Below, piece after piece: positions 57,889 through 64,000 of a DNA stretch of 64,000 nucleotides (position 1 is the stretch's first letter; each line of letters begins with the position of its first letter). The notes beneath the pieces are model-generated. The model made no database searches, was not told where the DNA came from, and saw only the letters and a program-made list of their open reading frames with translations. Origin of the DNA: Paraburkholderia fungorum (GTDB lineage: Bacteria; Pseudomonadota; Gammaproteobacteria; Burkholderiales; Burkholderiaceae); assembly GCF_902833645.1 (NCBI RefSeq), contig NZ_CADFGE010000013.1:124001-188000 (forward strand), written 5' to 3'. Both the position numbers and the translations under genes were made by a program.

Positions 57889-58278
57889 ATGCGCCGCCAG
57901 ACAAGACGTACGCTTACCGTTATCACGCTACTCGTTGCGCTGTTCTTCAGCCAGCTGTGGGTGGCGGCGTACGCCTGCGCCACGACGCAACATCTTCCCT
58001 CGACAGGTCCTGCGGCAGCGGCCATGGTCGCCGATGGCCATAGCGATCTGCGCGATCACCATGCTGCCGCGGTCTGCCACGCGCATTGCGACAATTCGGC
58101 CCAGCCCGACCATGCCGAGCAACCCGCTCCCGCGCCGCTCGCCTGGATACCGCTGATCTGGGGCAACTCCACGATCCCTGAACTCGCGATCAAGCCGCGC
58201 CTGCCGACGCGGTCCGAGCCTGTTCTGCTTTCCGCTGCTCCCCCTCCCCGCATCCTCTTCCAGGTTTTTCGCATTTGA
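57889..58278 (+). CDS. CopL-like Cys/His-rich exported protein (copy 2)
   Basis: This 129-residue protein has a signal-like helix (TLTVITLLVALFFSQLWVAA), a CATTQH start to the mature part, then DGHSDLRDHHAAAVCHAHCDN with His and Cys clusters (about residues 48-70), and the C-terminal PPPRILFQVFRI typical of small copper-resistance proteins in Burkholderiales. It probably binds copper in the periplasm. ATG at 57889 was chosen as it begins the basic/hydrophobic leader. Confidence 0.7.
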   Translation: MRRQTRRTLTVITLLVALFFSQLWVAAYACATTQHLPSTGPAAAAMVADGHSDLRDHHAAAVCHAHCDNSAQPDHAEQPAPAPLAWIPLIWGNSTIPELAIKPRLPTRSEPVLLSAAPPPRILFQVFRI

Positions 58279-58619
58279 TCTCTGGCGATTGACTTCGGTC
58301 GTGCCTGGCGAAAGCTGGCGCCCGATCCCGCTCATTCGCGAAGAGGTTTCCAGACTTCTCCCAACGTGTGCCCGTTCGCTGCGTGCAGGCGCGGGCGTCG
58401 TATCGCGCGCTGTGCTGTCCTCATCAGCCCGCGCGCGTGACGCCCATGCCTCCGGCCCCGGATAGTCGCACCCGTTGGATCAAGCCGAAGCACTTCGCAA
58501 ATCCCGTAAGCCGCCGAAGTTCTGGTCGCGGACCAGTCGTTCGCGCTTTGGCACTCCGGTTGTTCATGTCGTCGATGCGTATTGCGCATCGCGCTTTTTT
58601 CTCATCAAGGAAATCAACA
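58279..58619. other. Gap before DUF4148 genes
   Basis: These 341 bases contain no recognised gene. The open frame upstream of the first DUF4148 gene in the same frame has no homology and no ribosome site. Confidence 0.45.
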
Positions 58620-59054
58620 ATGAAACGTCTCACCCTGCTCAAACACTCCGCCTTCGCAACCCTGCTCCTGTCGACGGCCATCACGGCGTTCGCGGGCGGG
58701 GGTGGAGGTGGTCCCTCAGGACCGAGGAACAACCCATCCATGAATGCGTATGCGGTTGCTGGTGCACAGCCGGTAGCGCCGACGCTTGTTGCGGCCGCCA
58801 GCCCATCAGCAGATGCAGCCGGGTTGCCCCCCGCGGCTCAGGGAGCGCCCGTGGTGGACCCCGGCGCGAGCCATGGCAAGACACGGGAGGAGGTCGCTGC
58901 CGAGCTACTGCAGGCGCAGCGGATGGGCCTCATCCCGGCTGGCCATACCGGGTATCCGCCCGACGCGACGACCATCGCGCGCAATCAGGCCCGGTTCCAG
59001 CAGGCTGAGCCTTACTGGCGCGCACATGGCTACATTCCAGCGCAGGCTCAATAA
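58620..59054 (+). CDS. DUF4148 domain exported protein (copy 1)
   Basis: This 144-residue protein has a signal peptide (LLKHSAFATLLLSTAITAFA) and the DUF4148 motif at the C-terminus: GKTREEVAAELLQAQRMGLIP then TIARNQARF. The DUF4148 family is largely limited to Burkholderiaceae, and its function is not known. AAGGAAATCAAC precedes the ATG, a pattern repeated before all three copies. The middle is Ala/Pro rich and variable. Confidence 0.88.
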   Translation: MKRLTLLKHSAFATLLLSTAITAFAGGGGGGPSGPRNNPSMNAYAVAGAQPVAPTLVAAASPSADAAGLPPAAQGAPVVDPGASHGKTREEVAAELLQAQRMGLIPAGHTGYPPDATTIARNQARFQQAEPYWRAHGYIPAQAQ

Positions 59055-59199
59055 ATACCGGGTAGCGAAGCGGGACGGACGCCTCATTTCCACTGTCGGA
59101 TAGCCGCAGCGTGACGCCGCCCCGCCGCCCTTGGCCCTGATCTGTCGCGATGGAATGCACCTTAGCGACAGACGATCTTTTCATTTCAAGGAATCAACC

Positions 59200-59628
59200 A
59201 TGAAACGCACCACTTTGTTCAAGCAGTCAGTCTTTGCAACGTTGTTCCTGTCCGCAACCGTCACGGCGTTCGCCGCGGGAGGCCAGGCCAATGGACCGGG
59301 ACGGAATCCCAATCCATACGCGGTTTCGGCCGCGGGTTCGTCGTCCCGCTCGCAGGAGACAGCGCTGGCCTGCAATCCAAATCCTGGGGCGATGGCCCCA
59401 GGAACGGGCGCAGACGGCCCCGCCAACGTGACAGGAAGCGCGGGCTACGGGAAGACGCGGGCAGAGGTCCGCGCAGAGCTATTGCAGGCGCAGCGTGCGG
59501 GCCTCGCACCGGTTCACAAGAATGATTACCCGCCCAGTGCCGAAACCATTGCCCGCAACCGGGTGCGGTTCCAGCAGATCGAGCAGGCCTGGCACACGGG
59601 CGATCAGGTCACCGCGAGCGAACAGTAA
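59200..59628 (+). CDS. DUF4148 domain exported protein (copy 2)
   Basis: This 142-residue protein has the same layout: signal (FKQSVFATLFLSATVTAFA), variable Asn/Gly/Pro middle, then GKTRAEVRAELLQAQRAGLAP and TIARNRVRF. It keeps the AAGGAATCAACC leader before the ATG. It derives from tandem duplication with its neighbours. Confidence 0.88.
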   Translation: MKRTTLFKQSVFATLFLSATVTAFAAGGQANGPGRNPNPYAVSAAGSSSRSQETALACNPNPGAMAPGTGADGPANVTGSAGYGKTRAEVRAELLQAQRAGLAPVHKNDYPPSAETIARNRVRFQQIEQAWHTGDQVTASEQ

Positions 59629-59807
59629 GTCCGCGGGCGAGGCGTTGAACAACGGTCACGCGACGCGGCGCCCTACTGCCGCGCCGCTGATCTGACAACG
59701 CGGGCACACATTAACTGCATTGCATTGCTGCTCTTCTTCAGATTTCTGAGCAGCGCAGTCGACGCGCATGCGCGCGTCACAAAACTCTCGACATAAGGAA
59801 ATCAACC

Positions 59808-60239
59808 ATGCAACGTCGTACTCTCCTGAATCAATCCCTCGTCGCAACCCTGCTGCTGTCCGCGGCCGCAGCGGCATTCGCCGGTGGCGGGGGTGGTTCC
59901 AACGGATCGGGGCGCAACCAGTACCCGCGCCCCGCCGCGGCTTCCAGTGCGCAACCGGTCGCACAGCTTGCTGCCTCTTCCGGCGCGAAGGATACCGGAT
60001 CGGGGCCTTCGGCGGCCGTGAACGGCTGGACGCCGGCGACTGATGGAAGCGCGGGCACAGGCAAGACGCGGGCACAGGTGCGCGCCGAGTTGCTGCAGGC
60101 GGAAAAGGCTGGGCTGATCCCGACGCTGAACGCCGAGTATCCACCCAGCGCGGATACCATCGCCCGCAATCAGGCGCAGTTCCAGCAGAGGGGGCAGGCG
60201 TGGGGAGCAGACGACCTGACCGGCGTGGCGGCAAGATAG
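59808..60239 (+). CDS. DUF4148 domain exported protein (copy 3)
   Basis: This 143-residue protein has signal LNQSLVATLLLSAAAAAFA, a Ser/Ala/Gly middle, and GKTRAQVRAELLQAEKAGLIP with TIARNQAQF. Leader AAGGAAATCAACC precedes ATG 59808. A long palindrome at 60338-60379 lies about 100 bases downstream and may end transcription. Confidence 0.88.
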   Translation: MQRRTLLNQSLVATLLLSAAAAAFAGGGGGSNGSGRNQYPRPAAASSAQPVAQLAASSGAKDTGSGPSAAVNGWTPATDGSAGTGKTRAQVRAELLQAEKAGLIPTLNAEYPPSADTIARNQAQFQQRGQAWGADDLTGVAAR

Positions 60240-61463
60240 CCGAGGCGTACCAGGTGATGAACAATCACCGCAGTTTGGCCTGACGCGCGCCGCTAGTTCG
60301 GTGAAACGGCAAGCGCAACAGCCGATACTGCGCCCGCCTGCTTGACTCCGGGTCCAACGTTGGGCCCGGAGTCAAGCAGTGCCTCCGTTAATCCCACCCC
60401 CGCGCTACATAGTCGATCGCTGCAGTTTCTCTGCCCACGCGGTGAGCCAGCGGGAGTGCACGTTAAGTAACGCGATGGCCCTTAACTTCCGACGGTTTCG
60501 TCCACCCTCGATCATCGTGATGCGTTGACCAGTCAGTCCGAACACCATCGCGAGTGACCAGGCAGGCACCACCCCGTAAAAACCGTTCCGCCGCAACCGG
60601 CAATAGCCGGCCGGGCAGCGTGACTTGAACGTGATCGGCAACGCCCTCCAGAAGGCTGCATGGTCGAGCCCAAAGAAGTGGCCACCGCGCCGACCTACCT
60701 GAAGGCGCCGAGGATGGTTGCGGCGCGAACAGCAAGCAGAAGAAGCCCGCGCCGTTATATGGGGCACTCACTATCCGGACGAAAACGTGCCAGCTATCCG
60801 CCTGAGGATCGGTCGCTGCGCAAGGACAAGCGCTCGGCTGGCACAGCGCCCGATCGGTTCCGATCGCACTGCGCGTCGATGACTGGAATAACCCCGGATG
60901 GACTGATCGTTTCTCCCGACATATGGTTTACAAGGAGGCAGCGGTAACTGACCGCGAGTGCCCGCGTCAGGCGCGATGTACGTGCAGTAGGTGTTCGTCA
61001 ACGGATGCGGGCAGCGCCGTCGGGACCTGCCAAACGCCTTCAATGACGCGGTTGCTCCGATTGACCCGCAGAGCCGGCAGCCGTCGTCGTCGCGCCAACG
61101 CTGACACACGGTTGACAACGGTCGCGCCCGTTTGCGATCGTCGAAACATGTGCGCGGCGCGCCGTTGCGAACACCTTTCGGACGGCACACGGGAACTGGC
61201 TGGTCCGCCCGTCGCGCGGGTGAATACGCCGGGGCGACTGTCGACCATGACCGCGCGGTATGTCGCTGGATCGGACCGCTGAAGCGCGAAGGCCGTGCGC
61301 TCTATGAAAATGAAAGGTCCGCGTCGAATCGCTCGTAGACGACGTGCGCGCCGACCACCCTGGCGTGGCCGCGTTTGTCGAGGATGCGGGCAGCGATGAA
61401 TTCCTGGATGCGGCCGGGCTGCTGGTCACGCACACCCGGGCGACGGTCGAATCGGAGAGGACC
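60240..61463. other. Long intergenic region after DUF4148 genes
   Basis: About 1.2 kb without an assigned gene. A 42-bp palindrome is at 60338-60379. A minus-strand frame around 60405-60580 (including FGLTGQRITMIEGG) and a plus-strand frame just before the cytochrome gene (ADHPGVAAFVEDAGSDEFL, about 61345-61410) look protein-like but have no start context or family I know. The second may be a remnant. Confidence 0.45.
60338..60379. repeat. 42-bp near-perfect palindrome
   Basis: Fifteen-base arms (CTGCTTGACTCCGGG at 60338-60352 and its exact complement at 60365-60379) surround TCCAACGTTGGG, itself largely self-complementary. No T-run follows, so a Rho-independent terminator is not certain; a protein-binding site is possible. 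Confidence 0.85.
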
Positions 61464-62144
61464 ATGAAAGCATCGATACAGGTACAAACCGACGCGCAGG
61501 CGAGGCGCGAGAACGCGGGAGACGGGGCGCAGCCGGGCACGAGTGCGGGTGCGGGCAACGGTCTCGTCCATCCGCTCTGGCTGCGGATCACGCACTGGCT
61601 CAACGCACTGGCGGCGATCGTGATGGTGCTCTCGGGCTGGCGCATCTACGACGCGTCGCCTGTCTTCAAAGGGTTCATGATCCCGTTGCATCTCACCCTT
61701 GGCGGCTGGCTCGCCGGGGCGTTGCAATGGCACTTCGCGGCGATGTGGCTCCTGATGGTCAACGGGCTCATCTATCTCGGCCTGAACCTGATGACCGGCC
61801 GCGTGTTCACCAGGTTTTTCCCGCTGACGCCACGCGCCGTCTTCGCCGATCTGTCTGCGGCGCTAACCGGGCGGCTGCATCACGATGACCTGCGCCGCTA
61901 CAACGCGGTGCAGAAGCTCGCCTATCTGGTCGTGATCGTCGACCTGGTCGTGCTCGTGCTGTCGGGACTGGCAATCTGGAAGTCCGTGCAGTTTCCGTCG
62001 CTGCGCTGGCTGATGGGCGGCTATGACACCGCGCGGATCGTGCATTTCTGCGCGATGGCGATCCTGGTCGCTTTCTTTGTGGTGCACGTGGTGATGGTTG
62101 CAATCGTGCCGCGCTCGCTTCTGGCAATGCTGCGCGGGCGCTAG
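61464..62144 (+). CDS. Cytochrome b561/thiosulfate-reductase-type membrane subunit
   Basis: This 226-residue protein has four to five helices and heme-ligand histidines in RITHWLNALAA (about residue 42), PLHLTLGGW (about 77) and RIVHFCAMAILVAFFVVHVVM (about 190-210). It would pass electrons between the quinone pool and the periplasmic Mo-enzyme encoded next. GGAGAGG precedes ATG 61464. It is separated from the next gene by nine bases, so they form an operon. Confidence 0.88.
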   Translation: MKASIQVQTDAQARRENAGDGAQPGTSAGAGNGLVHPLWLRITHWLNALAAIVMVLSGWRIYDASPVFKGFMIPLHLTLGGWLAGALQWHFAAMWLLMVNGLIYLGLNLMTGRVFTRFFPLTPRAVFADLSAALTGRLHHDDLRRYNAVQKLAYLVVIVDLVVLVLSGLAIWKSVQFPSLRWLMGGYDTARIVHFCAMAILVAFFVVHVVMVAIVPRSLLAMLRGR

Positions 62145-62153
62145 GAGAAGACC

Positions 62154-62927
62154 ATGTCTGATGCGAAAATGCCCGCGCCGCTCGATCGCGCGTCGATCCT
62201 GACCGACGTGCGCCGGGAACTGGCGATGCCGTCGCGGCGGCTCTTCACGCAGCGAGTGCTGACGCTCGGCGGCCTGTCGCTGCTGACCGGCTGCTCGCTG
62301 ACCGACGACGCCTCGGTGAACCGCTTCCTGATGAGCGTGTCGCACTTTAACGACCGCGTGCAGGCCTGGCTGTTCGATCCGAAGCGTCCCGCGGCAACGT
62401 ACACCGAAGCGCAACTCACGCGACCGTTCCCGTTCAATGCGTACTATGAGATCGGCGAGGTGCCCGAGGTGGACGCGAGCGATTTCGTGCTCGAGCTATC
62501 CGGCCTCGTGACCGGCAAGAAACGCTGGACGCTGCCCGAGCTGTACGCGTTGCCGCACGCGGAGCAGATCACGCGACACATCTGCGTCGAGGGCTGGAGC
62601 GCGATCGGGCGCTGGGGCGGCACGCCGTTTGCGGAATTCCTGCGTCGCGTCGGCGCGGATACGAGCGCGAAATATGTCGGCTTCAAGTGCGCGGACGACT
62701 ATTACGAGAGCATCGACATGGCAACCGCGCTGCATCCGCAGACGCTCCTGACGTTCCAGTACGATGGCAAAACCTTGCCCGCGCAATACGGTTTCCCGAT
62801 GAAGCTGCGGATGCCGACCAAGCTCGGCTACAAGAATCCAAAGCACATCATGGCCATCTTCGTCACCAATACTTTCCCTGGTGGCTACTGGCCAGATCAG
62901 GGCTACAGCTGGTTTGGCGGATCCTGA
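62154..62927 (+). CDS. Periplasmic molybdopterin oxidoreductase (YedY/SorA-like)
   Basis: This 257-residue protein has a twin-arginine-type leader (PSRRLFTQRVLTLGGLSLLTGC), ending in a lipobox-like LTGC, and the sulfite-oxidase-fold Mo domain. The Mo-coordinating cysteine is in HICVEGWSAIG (about residue 141). FPMKLRMPTKLGYKNPKHI also matches the family. The natural substrate is not known; YedY-type enzymes repair oxidised methionine when paired with a membrane cytochrome. Such repair would suit copper stress, but this is inference. Confidence 0.9.
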   Translation: MSDAKMPAPLDRASILTDVRRELAMPSRRLFTQRVLTLGGLSLLTGCSLTDDASVNRFLMSVSHFNDRVQAWLFDPKRPAATYTEAQLTRPFPFNAYYEIGEVPEVDASDFVLELSGLVTGKKRWTLPELYALPHAEQITRHICVEGWSAIGRWGGTPFAEFLRRVGADTSAKYVGFKCADDYYESIDMATALHPQTLLTFQYDGKTLPAQYGFPMKLRMPTKLGYKNPKHIMAIFVTNTFPGGYWPDQGYSWFGGS

Positions 62928-63013
62928 TGCGGCAATGGTCCTGGTCGCCTCGTGCAAACCGAAAGCGACCGATACCGTTAGCCGGAATCTTCCCGTGACA
63001 CAGGAGTGAGCAG

Positions 63014-63250
63014 ATGAAACGGATGCTGATGGCGACGTGCTCGTCGGTGCTGCTGCTGTCGAACGGCGCCGCTTTTCCTCAGGCAGGCGGCACCGTGAGC
63101 GCGAGCGGCTCGATGGGCATGAGGGACTCCGGCATGGCCAGCGATGCGATGGCGAGCGGCGCGATGGGCGTCAAGCAGCACATCAGCAAGCATGCGAAAA
63201 AGCAAGGTATGAATGCGGATCGGGCCGCCTCAGGAGGCACAGGCGAATAG
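63014..63250 (+). CDS. Small Met-rich exported protein (MXKDX-type position)
   Basis: This 78-residue protein has a signal peptide (MKRMLMATCSSVLLLSNGAA) and a Ser/Gly/Met repeat region (GSMGMRDSGMASDAMASGAM) then a Lys/His-rich tail. In Burkholderia a pentapeptide MXKDX protein normally follows this Mo-enzyme/cytochrome pair; here the repeats are degenerate. Methionines may bind copper or serve as oxidant sinks, both unproven. Confidence 0.75.
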   Translation: MKRMLMATCSSVLLLSNGAAFPQAGGTVSASGSMGMRDSGMASDAMASGAMGVKQHISKHAKKQGMNADRAASGGTGE

Positions 63251-63582
63251 CGCTGGATAATGCTGGATCGTGGCGACGCCGCGACAGCGGTCTGACGATG
63301 CCGGCCCCCGATGTCGCCATGCCCGATAGCACTCCGATCGCCGCCGCGCTACGCGTGATCGATGTAGACCGGCGTTGAAGCGCGCTTCAACACCATCAAC
63401 CTGCCGCAGTCGCTATCGCGGCGATGGGCCATCAGCAAGTACGACTTCGTATGACGACGCGTCGTGAGGCCGGAGAATCTCATGGAGCGCTGATGCGGTT
63501 TCGTCCTTGCGATGTTATCCAGCAACGCTCACCATCTCGACAACATGCTTCCTGACTCCCTTCGCAAACCGCTGATCCGCTC
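63251..63582. other. Gap before copC
   Basis: These 332 bases hold no recognised gene or CueR-like box. Confidence 0.45.
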
Positions 63583-63948
63583 ATGAAAACTTCCCGCATC
63601 GCCCGTGCTCTTCTCGCCGCATTCGCGCTTCTGCTTGCGCAGTTCGCCCATGCGCACGCCGCGCCGAAACATCAGACGCCGGCGGCGGGCGCTACTGTGT
63701 CGGCAGCGACGAGAAAGGTGGCGATCGAGTTCGACGACGCGCTCGAACCGGCCTTCAGTTCGATCGTCGTCACTGACGCACACGGCAAGCCGGTTACCGA
63801 CTGCAAATCGGCTGTCGATACCGGCAACCGGAAACTGATGAAGGTGGCGCTCGCCAGTCTCGCGCCGGGCATCTACACGGTCGCCTGGATCGCCGTCGCA
63901 GACGACGGACACCGGACACACGGCCACTACACATTCACCGTCCGGTAA
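63583..63948 (+). CDS. copC: Periplasmic copper-binding protein CopC
   Basis: This 121-residue CopC-domain protein has a signal peptide ending AHA (about residue 25); the mature N-terminus begins with histidine residues (HAHAAPKHQTP), including the amino-terminal Cu(II) ligand region. The C-terminal GHYTFTVR and DDGHRTHG His residues complete the site. It passes or holds copper for CopD. The stop overlaps the next ATG (TAATG), so they are coupled. Confidence 0.92.
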   Translation: MKTSRIARALLAAFALLLAQFAHAHAAPKHQTPAAGATVSAATRKVAIEFDDALEPAFSSIVVTDAHGKPVTDCKSAVDTGNRKLMKVALASLAPGIYTVAWIAVADDGHRTHGHYTFTVR

Positions 63949-64000
63949 TGGCCGAACCCGTCATCGTGGTGCTGGTGGGCGTCGCGGCGCTGCAGGATGT
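63948..64000 (+). CDS. copD: CopD-family membrane protein (start only)
   Basis: Only the first 17 codons are in the window (MAEPVIVVLVGVAALQD), a hydrophobic N-terminus starting at the ATG that overlaps the copC stop. CopC is usually followed by CopD, a copper-import or exchange membrane protein, so this assignment rests on context. Confidence 0.65.
   Translation, partial: MAEPVIVVLVGVAALQD

Noticed and set aside
60923..61282. 119-codon plus-strand frame
   Set aside because: Arg-rich, no ribosome site and no domain; probably non-coding.

Overview
The window is about 64 kb of high-GC DNA. Its gene content points to Burkholderiaceae (Burkholderia, Paraburkholderia or Caballeronia type): three tandem DUF4148 proteins, a Mo-oxidoreductase/cytochrome b/MXKDX-type cluster, and GC-rich operons with Burkholderia-like proteins. 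This placement is inferred from protein families, not from a database search. The whole window reads as a heavy-metal and envelope-stress island. It holds three P1B-type metal ATPases, five MerR-family regulators, a complete narrow mer operon with organomercurial lyase, several HMA chaperones, and copper-response operons.

Layout. (1) 1-5664: the tail of a sensor kinase, a DoxX-like gene, then an ECF sigma/anti-sigma pair driving a bufferin (DUF2282) operon of bufA, MNIO enzyme, BufC-like partner and DoxX. In Cupriavidus the same arrangement is the gig locus. (2) 5852-9476: merR, with divergent merT-merP-merA-merB. (3) 9914-15980: a leftward metal operon (HMA, P1B ATPase with a YPC motif, HMA, MerR regulator, thioredoxin, CcdA-like, MFS) behind a MerR-type operator with a 20-bp spacer. 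(4) 15990-23121: decayed genes (modB, tauE, an exported protein, and a frameshifted epimerase-SPW-VKOR-SPW fusion) between a methyltransferase and small hypotheticals. (5) 23509-28620: three DsrE-like proteins, a YHS/HMBD copper-type ATPase and two DUF2933 proteins behind a CueR-like box. (6) 29213-35187: TolA-like, second copies of Lgt and SecY, a CueR with an altered metal loop, and a Tim44-domain protein. (7) 35572-48077: thioredoxin-reductase-like and ATP-grasp genes, D-cysteine desulfhydrase-like, TPR and PspA proteins, then copA-cueR-copZ-persulfide dioxygenase-peroxiredoxin. (8) 49140-52370: an orphan Rieske protein and a group II intron. (9) 52535-58278: divergent CueR-controlled operons with CopL-like proteins, a Met/His-rich protein, DUF2933, CcdA, redoxin, glutaredoxin-like and a methyltransferase. 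(10) 58620-64000: three DUF4148 genes, a cytochrome b/Mo-enzyme pair, a small Met-rich protein, copC and the start of copD.

The most striking pattern is a family of promoter-like sites with the CueR/MerR layout: a TTGAC(A/C/T) -35, a 19-bp spacer holding a TTCC-N7-GGAA-like dyad, and a TAGAGT/TAAGGT-like -10. I place six strong sites (28590, 35157, 42227, 48047, 57480, 57556), one good site (33816) and one weaker site (35572). They precede the copper pump operons and also SecY/Lgt, Tim44, PspA/TPR and a thioredoxin reductase/ATP-grasp pair. My inference is that copper here induces a membrane-maintenance, secretion and thiol-repair programme as well as efflux.

Several genes show possible loss or change of function: CopA carries DKTCT in place of the DKTGT phosphorylation motif, one CueR has lost Cys120, the epimerase-VKOR fusion is frameshifted, and modB, tauE and an exported protein are relics.
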